Positions 25,090-34,000 of a stretch of DNA of 42,809 nt are shown here, piece by piece. The DNA is from Bacillota bacterium. GTDB taxonomy: Bacteria; Bacillota; Clostridia; DSM-8532. Each line of letters starts with the position of its first letter. Position 1 is the stretch's first letter. Made by a program: the position numbers and the translations under genes. Below the pieces are notes generated by a model. The model saw nothing but the letters and a program-made list of their open reading frames with translations, made no database searches and had not been told where the DNA came from. The stretch lies in NCBI GenBank assembly GCA_023411795.1, contig JAEYOK010000038.1, positions 1-42,809 of the forward strand, written 5' to 3'.

Positions 25090-26487
25090 ATGAAGGCAGA
25101 AAACTCTGAAAACAGAGACTGTCCGCAAAGAGATAGTGCGGAACATGAAGGGTATGCGGAAGTGCGCAGGTCGTTCCGCACAATATGGAAAGAAAGAGAC
25201 AGTGCACAGCCGGAGCTCTTAGAGAGAATACTGGACAGAGAGAATCTGAACAGAGCCTTCAAGAGAGTAAAAGCAAACAAAGGGGCACCGGGAATCGACG
25301 GTATGACCGTAGATGAAGCTATGCCCTACATCAGAGAGAACAGAAAGGAGCTTCTCGAAAGAATCTTCCGAGGAAAGTATACACCATCCCCGGTGAGACG
25401 AGTAGAGATACCGAAGCCTGATGGTGGAATACGTAAGCTTGGTATTCCAACCGTGCTAGACCGCACCATACAGCAAGCCATGGCGCAGCAACTTATACCA
25501 ATTTATGAACCGATGTTTGCAGACGGAAGCTATGGGTACAGACCGGGACGCAGTGCAAAGGATGCCATATCAAAGATAAAGGAGTATGCAGAACAAGGAT
25601 ATCATTACGCAGTAGCGTTGGACTTGTCCAAGTACTTCGACACGCTGAACCATGAACTACTATTAAATACCTTGCGCAAGAGTGTGAAAGATGAGAGAGT
25701 GATTCAGCTCATCAAAAGATATCTGAGAAGTGGAGTCATGGAAGATGGTGTTGTTATGGCAACCGAAGAAGGTTCACCGCAGGGAGGTAATCTATCACCG
25801 CTATTGGCGAACGTTTACCTGAATGAGTTTGACCTTGAATTTCAGAAAAGAGGGGTACCATGCATACGCTATGCAGACGATATCGTACTGCTGGCGAAGA
25901 GCAAACGTGCATCAGAAAGACTTCTGGAGACAAGCACAACGTACCTTGAGGAGAAGCTAAAGCTGAAAGTCAATAAGGACAAAAGCAGAACGGTAAGTGT
26001 ATTGGCAATCAGAAATTTTAAGTTCCTTGGCTTCGCATTGGGAAGGAACAAAAAGGGCATATATGTCCGTGTTCATCCGAAGTCATGGAAGAAATTCAAA
26101 ACCCGATTGAAGGAGCTATCTTCCCGGAGGTCTGTTCAGAGCATACGTCCATCGCTTGCGAGAATTAATGGGTATGCCCGCGGGTGGTTGAATTACTATG
26201 GGATTGCAGATATGAAGAACCCGATAGATGACATCAATGGATGGCTATACCATAGAATCCGGATGTGTATATGGAAACAATGGAAGAAGCCAAGAACAAA
26301 AATGAAGAACCTTCTTAAACTTGGCGTGCCGGAGAAACTTGCACACATGGCGGCAAACAGCCGAAGAGGCTATTGGTTTGTCACACATACGGTTGCGGTC
26401 AACATGGCAATGACAAAAGAAAGACTGATACGCGCGGGCTTTTATGATTTAGCCTCTGCATATCAGTCTGTGCACATCAACTATTGA
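25090..26487 (+). CDS. ltrA: Group II intron reverse transcriptase/maturase
   Basis: This is a 465-residue intron-encoded protein that aids splicing and copies the intron during retrohoming. The RT domain begins near residue 60 (‘NKGAPGIDGMTVDE’) and has ‘FDTLNHELLL’ and the catalytic YADD at residues 261-264. The maturase (GIIM) and thumb region follows, with ‘NGYARGWLNYYGI’ near 370-385. There is no HNH endonuclease at the C-terminus, so target-site nicking must be independent of it, as in En-minus classes. AAAGGAGG (25075-25082) precedes the ATG. The stop codon is followed after one base by domain V of the ribozyme. No frameshift is visible, so it may still be mobile. Confidence 0.94.
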   Translation: MKAENSENRDCPQRDSAEHEGYAEVRRSFRTIWKERDSAQPELLERILDRENLNRAFKRVKANKGAPGIDGMTVDEAMPYIRENRKELLERIFRGKYTPSPVRRVEIPKPDGGIRKLGIPTVLDRTIQQAMAQQLIPIYEPMFADGSYGYRPGRSAKDAISKIKEYAEQGYHYAVALDLSKYFDTLNHELLLNTLRKSVKDERVIQLIKRYLRSGVMEDGVVMATEEGSPQGGNLSPLLANVYLNEFDLEFQKRGVPCIRYADDIVLLAKSKRASERLLETSTTYLEEKLKLKVNKDKSRTVSVLAIRNFKFLGFALGRNKKGIYVRVHPKSWKKFKTRLKELSSRRSVQSIRPSLARINGYARGWLNYYGIADMKNPIDDINGWLYHRIRMCIWKQWKKPRTKMKNLLKLGVPEKLAHMAANSRRGYWFVTHTVAVNMAMTKERLIRAGFYDLASAYQSVHINY

Positions 26488-26488
26488 A

Positions 26489-26520
26489 AGCGCCGTGTAC
26501 CGAACGGTACGCACGGTGCT
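26489..26520 (+). ncRNA. Group II intron catalytic domain V
   Basis: AGCGCCGTG (26489-26497) plus TACC, tetraloop GAAC (26502-26505), GGTA, a two-base CG bulge and CACGGTGCT form the classic domain V hairpin with one G-U pair. The AGC at 26489-26491 is the catalytic triad. Confidence 0.85.
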
Positions 26521-26563
26521 GTGAGAGGACGGCGGCTAATCACCGCCTTCTACTCGATAATAT

Positions 26564-27817
26564 TTACTTTGTGGCAAAAACTTTCTTAAGCTTTGCATAA
26601 CGAGGAAGACCGTCTACGATAGGGGGCTTTGACTCGCCTTCGATAAGGGGAAGTGCGTAATTTATATAATCCTGTGTAAGCCCTGTCCCTTCTGCATTAA
26701 TCCATTCTCTTGGAATCTTCTTCTCTGTGTTTGCTACATCTGAAAGGTTAACAAGTACATAATTACAGAAGTACTTGCCATCCTTTTCCGATCTTTCATA
26801 TGCTACCATATGATCGGTGACACCTTCTACTGCAAACTGAACAGCCTTTTGACCTGCTGTAAAAGTTTCATCAACGTCTGTCTTTGAAGCCCAGTGAGCC
26901 GCACATCTCTGTAAGAGAGAGAATTCGATGGCACGGGTTTTACAGCCGAGTTTATCCTTCAAAACATTAGCAAGAACTTGTGCTGTACCACCTAATTGAG
27001 CATGTCCGAATGAATCCTTAGTGCTTGCAAGATCAGAGCCGTACTCTGATATATACTTACCATTTTTGTCCTTAATACCTTCGGATACGGCTACAATCAG
27101 TTTACCATGATTGTTATCATAAACTTTCTTACAGTCTGCAACGAACTTGTCCATATCGAAATCCAATTCAGGAAGATAGATAAGTTCAGGTCCTTCACCT
27201 TTGTAAGTAGCCAGGGCGGTGGCAGCTGTAAGCCAACCAGCGTTTCTGCCCATTACTTCGAGTACACAAACCATTGGAGTGTCATATACACGAGCGTCAT
27301 GATAGACTTCCATAGTCGATGTTGCAACATATTTTGCAGCACTTGCATAACCGGGACAGTGATCGGTAGCATACAAGTCGTTGTCAATTGTTTTAGGAAC
27401 GCCGATTACACGGCATTCATACCCTGACTTCTGCATGAACTTACTGATCTTATTACAGGTGTCCATTGAATCGTTTCCGCCATTATAGAAGAAATAACGG
27501 ATATCATACTTTTTGAATACTTCCAGGATTCTTTTATAATCTGTGTCGTCTTTATCAGGATCTGCAAGCTTGTATCTAACTGATCCTAATGCGGATGAGG
27601 GGGTGGTTTTCAAGAGCTCCAGCTCCTGAGGATCTTCTTTTGACATGTCATAAAATTTTTCTTCGAGTATACCGCGGATACCGTTCGCAGCACCAAATAC
27701 TCTCGGGATACAATCAGTCTTAAGAGCTTCGGTGATAACACCGGCAGCACTTGCGTTTATAACGGATGTAGGTCCGCCTGACTGACCGAAAATTGCGTTT
27801 CCAACTAATTTTGCCAT
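26564..27817 (-). CDS. pfp: 6-phosphofructokinase, pyrophosphate-dependent type
   Basis: This is a 417-residue cytoplasmic glycolytic enzyme that phosphorylates fructose-6-phosphate to the 1,6-bisphosphate. The N-terminal ‘FGQSGGPTSVINAS’ is the phosphate-donor loop. ‘GGNDS’ at 113-117 carries the Asp (116) typical of PPi enzymes, where ATP enzymes have Gly. ‘PKTIDND’ at 141-147 carries the Lys that replaces Gly in ATP-dependent PFK, and Asp145 is the catalytic base. These residues favour pyrophosphate as donor; this is a family inference, not an assay. I choose ATG 27817, since GGAGGCG lies just upstream on this strand; an ATG at 27832 would enclose it. A group II intron ends 5 nt past its stop. 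Confidence 0.88.
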   Translation of the reverse strand: MAKLVGNAIFGQSGGPTSVINASAAGVITEALKTDCIPRVFGAANGIRGILEEKFYDMSKEDPQELELLKTTPSSALGSVRYKLADPDKDDTDYKRILEVFKKYDIRYFFYNGGNDSMDTCNKISKFMQKSGYECRVIGVPKTIDNDLYATDHCPGYASAAKYVATSTMEVYHDARVYDTPMVCVLEVMGRNAGWLTAATALATYKGEGPELIYLPELDFDMDKFVADCKKVYDNNHGKLIVAVSEGIKDKNGKYISEYGSDLASTKDSFGHAQLGGTAQVLANVLKDKLGCKTRAIEFSLLQRCAAHWASKTDVDETFTAGQKAVQFAVEGVTDHMVAYERSEKDGKYFCNYVLVNLSDVANTEKKIPREWINAEGTGLTQDYINYALPLIEGESKPPIVDGLPRYAKLKKVFATK

Positions 27818-27927
27818 AATTTGCGCCTCCATTCTTAATTCATTTAATATTAAAAATATATTGTTTAATATTTAACCAGCATATTTAGTTCGGATTAATT
27901 AGTCTTGGATAAAAATATCATTGAATC

Positions 27928-27955
27928 ATTATCATAATCTTGGCTTTTCAAGCAA
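27928..27955 (-). promoter_or_regulatory. Possible promoter of pfp
   Basis: On the minus strand, TTGCTT (27950-27955) and GATAAT (27928-27933) are 16 bp apart, leaving a leader of about 100 nt. Confidence 0.4.
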
Positions 27956-28112
27956 AGCTATCCGTAATATGCAGAAAATTTTTATAGTCCTGCTAAAAAA
28001 ATATCCTTGCATATTATAACATGGTTTTATAAATATTGTTGAAAATTTTAAGCTTTTTTATCAGATAGCATTCAACAGACAATATTTTTATTTAATATGA
28101 TTGATATGACGA

Positions 28113-28141
28113 TTGACAATGAACCGGAAAGCCTTGATAAT
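28113..28141 (+). promoter_or_regulatory. Promoter of the ribokinase gene
   Basis: TTGACA (28113-28118) and GATAAT (28136-28141) are spaced 17 bp apart, 66 bp before the start codon. Confidence 0.7.
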
Positions 28142-28206
28142 ATTATATGAATAATGGTTCGCAAATAAATGAAAAATAATAAATAATATTCTGAGAGGAT
28201 GATACC

Positions 28207-29205
28207 ATGCAAAAGAGACCTCGGATACTTGTCGTTGGAAGTTTTGTAATGGATCTGATAGTAAGTACCAGCAGAGTTCCCAATGAAGGTGAGACAGTAA
28301 TTGCCGGACTAAGTTTTAAAACTGCTTCCGGTGGGAAAGGTGCCAATCAGGCTGTTCAGGCCGCAAAATTAGGGGCTGATGTAACCTTCTTAGGAAAGGT
28401 TGGCAATGATAATTTTGGGAAAGAGATGGTTGCTGCCGTAAGTGCTGATGGTGTTAATACGGAATATGTACTCAAGGATGATCAAGTATCATCTGGAGTA
28501 GGTAACATTGTTCTTGAGTGTAAACCGGGTCAAAAAACAAAAAATCGAATAATTGTTGTTCCCGGTGCTAATATGACTATAACCCCTAGCGAAATTGCCT
28601 TTTTGAAAGATGCCATAAAGAACTACGATATGGTTATTCTACAGCTTGAAATTCCCATGGAGATTAATGAAATAGTTGCTACCTATGCATTTGATGCGGG
28701 TGTGCCGGTAATGCTTAATTCTGCACCTTCTGCACCGCTGTCTTCGGAGTTTCTTAAAAAGCTTACTTATATTTCTCCCAACGAACATGAGGCTACTGAT
28801 TTGACAGGTATAGAAATAACTAAAAATAATGGTGTTCTTGATTTGGATACTGTGAATAAAGCAGCTTCTAAGTTACTTGAAATGGGTGTTAAGAACGTAA
28901 TTATCACATTAGGAAGCAATGGTGTAGCATTTATGAATAGCGAGACCTTTATTTACAAGCCATGTATCGACATTGTAGATGTGGTCGATCCGACAGCTGC
29001 AGGCGATTCTTTTGTTGGATCTTTCTGTACTGCTGTATCATTCGGGAAAAGCTATGACGAAGCTCTTGATTATGCCAATTACACAGCTACACTGACAGTC
29101 TCAAGAATGGGAGCTCAACCGTCTCTCCCCACCAACATAGAGGTTGAGGAGCTTATAGAAATGCATAAAAAACAACTGGCACAGGTAGGGAAAAATAATG
29201 GATAA
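28207..29205 (+). CDS. rbsK: Ribokinase (PfkB family)
   Basis: This cytoplasmic kinase has 332 residues, slightly longer than most ribokinases (about 300-310). ‘VVGSFVMDLIVSTSRVPNEGETV’ and ‘SGGKGANQAVQAAKLGADVTFLGKVGND’ near residues 38-67 are ribokinase signature 1. The second signature reads DPTAAGDSFVGSF, where ribokinases normally have DTTGAGDTF. The catalytic Asp is kept but the first Gly of the anion hole is Ala. The assigned reaction, ATP-dependent phosphorylation of ribose at O5, may therefore apply to a related sugar. It overlaps the SIS-domain gene by 8 nt, so the two are translationally coupled. AGAGGATG precedes the ATG. Confidence 0.8.
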   Translation: MQKRPRILVVGSFVMDLIVSTSRVPNEGETVIAGLSFKTASGGKGANQAVQAAKLGADVTFLGKVGNDNFGKEMVAAVSADGVNTEYVLKDDQVSSGVGNIVLECKPGQKTKNRIIVVPGANMTITPSEIAFLKDAIKNYDMVILQLEIPMEINEIVATYAFDAGVPVMLNSAPSAPLSSEFLKKLTYISPNEHEATDLTGIEITKNNGVLDLDTVNKAASKLLEMGVKNVIITLGSNGVAFMNSETFIYKPCIDIVDVVDPTAAGDSFVGSFCTAVSFGKSYDEALDYANYTATLTVSRMGAQPSLPTNIEVEELIEMHKKQLAQVGKNNG

Positions 29206-29809
29206 GATAAACGAAAGTTGTGTTTTTGAATTTTTGGATATTGCTCAGCAAGAGATGGATCAACTGAAAAGTAATATCAAGGCAGGTTTTTTCCAGAAGG
29301 CTGTTGAGCTTATCCAGAAATCCGAGAAAAATGGCGGACGCATTCATATTACAGGGATAGGAAAGCCTTCGTATGTAGCAGGTTATATAGCCTCACTTAT
29401 GTCTTCGACCGGAACTCCCACTTATGTCCTTCATGGAACCGAAGCAGTTCATGGTTCTTCGGGGCAGGTTCGTGAGGGGGATGTGGTAATAGCTATATCC
29501 AATAGTGGTGAAACTGCAGAATTAAAAGCCACAGTAACGACTGTAAAAAATAATGGAGCAAAAATTATTTCGGTTTCAGGAAATCCTGATTCTTGGCTTG
29601 CTAAAGAAGGGGATGCCTTCTTGTTTGCAGGAGTGAATAGAGAGGGAGATGCCCTTAACAGAGCTCCCCGAGCTTCGATTCTGGCAGAAATATTGGTATT
29701 ACAAGGTCTTAGCTTAATTCTGCAGGACGCAAAGGGAATCACCCCCACCCAATATGTAAAGTGGCATCCAGGAGGAGCTCTTGGCCAACTAAGGGATAAT
29801 GAGAAATAA
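29198..29809 (+). CDS. SIS-domain sugar-phosphate isomerase-like protein (KpsF/GutQ N-terminal type)
   Basis: This is a 203-residue protein made of a single SIS domain. ‘GRIHITGIGKPSYVAGYIASLMSSTGTP’, ‘ISNSGETAEL’ (phosphosugar-binding Ser/Thr loop) and ‘HPGGALGQL’ at the C-terminus match arabinose-5-phosphate isomerases of the KdsD/KpsF/GutQ group. It lacks the two CBS domains that those enzymes carry. Such short forms convert or bind ketose/aldose-5-phosphates. Coupling to a ribokinase-type gene suggests a small pentose-salvage unit; the substrate is unknown. AGGTAGGG inside rbsK is its ribosome-binding site. Confidence 0.8.
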   Translation: MDKINESCVFEFLDIAQQEMDQLKSNIKAGFFQKAVELIQKSEKNGGRIHITGIGKPSYVAGYIASLMSSTGTPTYVLHGTEAVHGSSGQVREGDVVIAISNSGETAELKATVTTVKNNGAKIISVSGNPDSWLAKEGDAFLFAGVNREGDALNRAPRASILAEILVLQGLSLILQDAKGITPTQYVKWHPGGALGQLRDNEK

Positions 29810-29823
29810 CAGTGATATTACGA

Positions 29824-29852
29824 TTGTACCAAAATTTGGTTCATGTTATAAT
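29824..29852 (+). promoter_or_regulatory. Promoter of the receiver/GGDEF-like gene
   Basis: TTGTAC (29824-29829) and a perfect TATAAT (29847-29852) are 17 bp apart. The leader of about 60 nt contains a 7-codon ATG frame (29889-29912) but no good ribosome-binding site for it. Confidence 0.7.
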
Positions 29853-29919
29853 TAAAATGCCTAAAGAGCAAGGTGTTTAGCTTTGGGTATGAATAAGCAA
29901 GGGATGGCTTAGTGTACTC

Positions 29920-30831
29920 ATGAACAAGAAGATACTTTTAGATATTGATAATCGTTTTGTTAAAGCAATTATCTTGAAATCAATTGCCAAAGCCGGACTG
30001 GATGTTTTGGATGTAATTGATAAGGACGACATGATAATAAAGCTGGAAGCTTTTGGAGATTATGTCGTCCTTGCTGTTGCAGAAATAACCAAAGAAAATC
30101 TTGATGTGACTAAATCAAAGATCGAAAATTTAAGAAGGGCATGCCCGTCAGTTCCGATGTTGGCTATTGTTTACAAGGATACATCGGATATAGTTAGTTT
30201 TGCCCTTCAAGCCGGTATAAAAGATGTTTTACTACTGCCTAAAAACAGTGAACTATATAAGAATATGATTCAGGCGAAATTGGATATGTATTATAGCAAA
30301 TTCAACAAGCCTGTTGAAAAGAAAGAACAACATGTTTTTGAGAAGATTCAGGAAAAGGTGGATATAAAAGAATCCTTGAGCCTAGAGTTAAAACGGGCTG
30401 TGCGTGGTGATTATGTTCTTTCTTTTGTAATGGTGTATCTTAGTGGAAACGAGCCTGAGGTTGTTAAGTTTTTAATACAAAATGTGAATGCTTTCATGAG
30501 GGATACTGACAAGATATTAGAAGTTGATAAAGACACTTTTATTGGAGTTTTTCCCTTCACAGATAAATCTTATATACCCGTAATTGAAGAGAAAATCAGG
30601 GATGCTTTTAAAAGCGAAATAAGTCATGTTGGAATACATAAAAAGCTCTGCCTTTATTCTGCAACATACCCTCATGACGGAGCAACAATAGAAGCATTGC
30701 TCGACCGCATGGAAATGGGGATTAATAACAGCTTAGTTATTAATAGTGTTAATACTCCGCTAAATACTATGAGTAAATCCGAGATTGAACAATACAAAAA
30801 GAAAATTAAACAGTATAAAAAGTTTTTTTAA
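29920..30831 (+). CDS. Degenerate receiver plus degenerate GGDEF-like protein
   Basis: This is a 303-residue soluble protein that I cannot assign to a named family. Residues 1-125 have the α/β rhythm of a response-regulator receiver (‘KILLDIDNRFVKAIILKSIAKAGLDVLDV’, ‘VPMLAIVYKDTSDIVSFALQAGIKDVLLLP’). The acidic pocket and phosphoacceptor are not conserved: the usual Asp position reads VLAVAEI. Residues about 150-285 resemble a diguanylate cyclase fold in which the GGDEF loop is replaced by ‘EVDKDTFIGVFPF’, so it is probably inactive as a cyclase. The Lys-rich C-terminus is helical. It may bind a nucleotide or partner as a sensor. It stands between the ribokinase pair and PFOR, under its own promoter; the ribosome-binding site is weak. 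Confidence 0.6.
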   Translation: MNKKILLDIDNRFVKAIILKSIAKAGLDVLDVIDKDDMIIKLEAFGDYVVLAVAEITKENLDVTKSKIENLRRACPSVPMLAIVYKDTSDIVSFALQAGIKDVLLLPKNSELYKNMIQAKLDMYYSKFNKPVEKKEQHVFEKIQEKVDIKESLSLELKRAVRGDYVLSFVMVYLSGNEPEVVKFLIQNVNAFMRDTDKILEVDKDTFIGVFPFTDKSYIPVIEEKIRDAFKSEISHVGIHKKLCLYSATYPHDGATIEALLDRMEMGINNSLVINSVNTPLNTMSKSEIEQYKKKIKQYKKFF

Positions 30832-30854
30832 GTTTATCAAATAGACAGTTGTTT

Positions 30855-30901
30855 CAGCAATCTATTGTTTAATTTTTACAGCAATCATTGTTTAATTTTT
30901 A
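30855..30901. repeat. Tandem dyad repeat upstream of PFOR
   Basis: Two direct copies of CAGCAATC(T)ATTGTTTAATTTTTA, 24 and 23 nt long, lie head to tail at 30855-30878 and 30879-30901. Each contains the dyad CAAT-N1/2-ATTG. They end 1 bp before the -35 box of PFOR, a position suited to an activator or repressor. Confidence 0.65.
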
Positions 30902-30902
30902 C

Positions 30903-30930
30903 TTGTTTGAGTATAAAAATATGTTATAAT
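30903..30930 (+). promoter_or_regulatory. Promoter of pyruvate:ferredoxin oxidoreductase
   Basis: TTGTTT (30903-30908) and a perfect TATAAT (30925-30930) are 16 bp apart. The start near 30937 gives an 85-nt leader ending in AAGGAGGG before the ATG. Confidence 0.7.
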
Positions 30931-31021
30931 ATTTTCTGAATGTCAAAACATTCACATTCAATTTTGTGTTTTTTACCATGTATACAAAGTACATTGTTTA
31001 TAAAATTAAGGAGGGAAAAAC

Positions 31022-34000
31022 ATGGCGAAAAAAATGAAGACGATGGATGGTAATACAGCTGCGGCCCATGTCGCGTATGCCTTTACCGAAGTAGCAGCTA
31101 TTTATCCAATTACTCCATCCTCCACTATGGCAGAATCTACCGATGAATGGGCAGCTCGTGGCCAAAAGAATATTTTTGGGCAACCTGTAAAGGTAGTTGA
31201 AATGCAGTCAGAAGCCGGTGCAGCAGGTGCGGTTCACGGTTCACTTCAGGCAGGTGCCCTAACCACTACATATACAGCTTCTCAAGGATTACTGCTAATG
31301 ATTCCTAATATGTACAAAATAGCAGGTGAGCTTTTACCCGGTGTATTCCACGTTTCAGCTCGTGCTGTTGCTTCTCATGCTCTATCAATCTTTGGTGATC
31401 ATTCCGACGTTATGGCTACACGTCAGACCGGTTTTGCTATGCTCGCCGAAGGCAGTGTTCAGGAAGTTATGGACTTATCAGGTGTGGCTCATTTATCAGC
31501 TATAAAGGGAAGAGTTCCATTTGTTAATTTCTTTGATGGATTCAGAACCTCAGCCGAAGTACAGAAAATTGAAGTACTCGATTATGAAGATCTTGCTAAG
31601 ATGCTTGACTATGAAGCTCTGGAGAGTTTTAGAAAACGCGCTTTGAATCCTGAACACCCGGTAACACGTGGTACAGCTCAAAACCCGGATATTTTCTTCC
31701 AGGCAAGAGAATCCTGTAATCCTTATTACGATCAAATTCCTGATATTGTTGCAGATTACATGAAGCAAATTTCAGAACTTACAGGCCGTGATTACAAGCC
31801 CTTTAACTATTACGGTGATCCTGAAGCTGAACATGTAATTGTAGCTATGGGTTCCGTAACCGAGACCTGTGAAGAGGTTATTGATTATTTACGTGCAAAA
31901 GGGGAAAAGGTTGGTGTTCTGAAAGTTCATCTTTACAGACCTTTCTCATCTAAGTACTTCTTTGATTCAATGCCTAAGTCAGTTAAGAAAATTGCTGTAC
32001 TTGACAGAACAAAAGAACCCGGTGCATTAGGTGAACCTCTTTATTTGGATGTTAAGTCACTTTATTATGATGTTGCTAATAAGCCTGTTATCGTCGGTGG
32101 GCGTTACGGCCTTGGTTCTAAGGATGTTAAACCAAACCAGATTTTTGCTGTTTACGAAAATCTTAAGGCTGAGAAACCTAGAGATGGCTTCACCGTTGGT
32201 ATAGTGGATGATGTCACAAATCTATCACTGCCTTTACCTAAGAGTATCAATACCGAGGATGAGAGCGCTATTCGCTGCAAGTTCTGGGGTCTGGGCTCTG
32301 ACGGTACAGTCGGTGCTAATAAGAGTGCTATTAAGATTATCGGTGATAAGACCGATCTTTATGCTCAGGGTTATTTCTCATATGACTCCAAAAAGTCAGG
32401 TGGTATTACTGTTTCCCATCTGCGTTTTGGTAAAGCAAAAATCCGTTCCACATACTTGATTGACGAAGCTGACTACATAGCTTGTCATAATCAATCCTAT
32501 GTTGGTAAGTATGACCTTATCGAAGGTTTGAAAAATGGCGGAACATTTGTATTGAACTGTCAATGGAATGAGAACGAGTTAGATGAAAAGCTTCCTGCTG
32601 ATATTAAGAGACATATTGCTAATGACAATATTAACTTCTACACAATCAACGCAACAGATATTGCTGTTGAAATTGGTTTAGGAAGCCGTATAAATATGAT
32701 TATGCAGGCAGCCTTCTTTAAGCTTGCAAAGGTTATTCCTTTAGAAGATGCAGTAGCATACCTTAAAGACTCAATTGTCAAATCATACGGCAAAAAAGGT
32801 CAGGCAATCCTTGACATGAACTTTGCCGCAGTTGACAGAGGTATTGAATCACTGGTTAAGATTAATGTTCCTGAAAGCTGGAAAACAGCCCAGGATGCAC
32901 ATGTAGACAATAATAACCAAGATAAACCCGAATTCATAACAAAGGTTATGGAGCCAATGAATGCCCAAAGAGGAGATAAACTTCCAGTAAGTGCATTTAA
33001 AGGCGCTGAAGACGGAACATTCCCAACCGGTACTTCCGCATATGAAAAGCGCGGTATCGCGGTAACTGTTCCCGAATGGCAATCACAAAATTGTATCCAG
33101 TGTAATCAATGCTCATTGGTATGTCCTCATGCGGTTATTCGTCCGTTCCTATTTAATGAAGAAGAGCTTAAGAATGCGCCGGAATCTTTAAATACCATTC
33201 CCGCACAAGGACCACAGTTTAAGGGCTTACAGTATAAAATCCAGGTTTCAACTCTGGATTGTACAGGCTGCGGAAACTGTGCCGATGTTTGTCCTGCAAA
33301 AGAAAAGGCTCTTGTTATGAAGCCTATTGAGACTCAGCATGAGCAAATTGAAAATTGGGATTATATAAGCAAGAATGTTACTTATAAGAGTGATTTGGCT
33401 CCGTTGACAACCGTTAAGAACAGCCAGTTCTCACAGCCACTGATTCAGTTCAGCGGTGCATGCGCAGGTTGTGGTGAAACACCTTACATCAAAGCTGTAA
33501 CTCAGCTCTTTGGTGATCGTATGATGATAGCTAACGCAACAGGTTGTTCGTCAATCTGGGGTGGATCTGCTCCTGCTACTGTTTATTGTGCTAATAAGGA
33601 CGGTAAAGGTCCTTCATGGGCTAACTCTCTATTTGAGGACAATGCCGAATTTGGTTTGGGAATGTTCCTCGGAGTGAAACAAATTCGTGAGAATATTGCT
33701 ATTCAGCTAAACAACCTTTTGGCTTTGGATGTTCCTGCCGAATTAAAGGCTGCAGCAGAAGCATGGCTTGCTTCAATGGATGACGGTGAGGCTTCAAAGA
33801 AGGCCTCCAAGGATCTTGCTGAGGCATTGGATAACTTCACACCCGGCTGCGACGAATGCAAAAAGATTGCTGATAGTCTTAACAGCAACCGTGAGCATTT
33901 TGTTAAGAAGTCTCAGTGGATTCTCGGTGGTGACGGTTGGGCATACGATATCGGATACGGCGGACTAGATCATGTACTTGCCTCGGGCGAAGACGTGAAC

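Larger units (their letters stand above)
24647..26558 (+). mobile_element. Group II intron with encoded reverse transcriptase
   Basis: The 5' end GTGCGCCC at 24647 matches the conserved GUGYG start. About 440 nt of ribozyme sequence precede the reading frame. After the protein's stop codon, domain V is at 26489-26520: AGC triad, stem CGCCGTGTACC, GAAC loop, CG bulge and complementary arm. Domain VI follows at about 26522-26556 with GGCGG-CTAATC-CCGCC, which holds the branch-point A. The element ends …CTACTCGAT at 26558. It lies 18 nt after a strong palindrome and 5 nt before the end of pfp, in the opposite direction to pfp. Insertion just past hairpins is typical of IIC introns, but subclass assignment needs a structural model. 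Confidence 0.85.
27818..28206. other. 389-bp divergent intergenic region
   Basis: This very AT-rich spacer between pfp (minus) and the ribokinase (plus) carries one promoter for each side (27928-27955 and 28113-28141). I see no coding potential and no recognisable riboswitch. Confidence 0.5.

Noticed and set aside
29860..29919. c-di-GMP riboswitch before the GGDEF-like gene
   Set aside because: The 60-nt leader is too short and lacks the GEMM core motifs.
30855..30901. CRISPR-like repeat
   Set aside because: Only two adjacent copies with no spacers; better seen as a tandem operator repeat.
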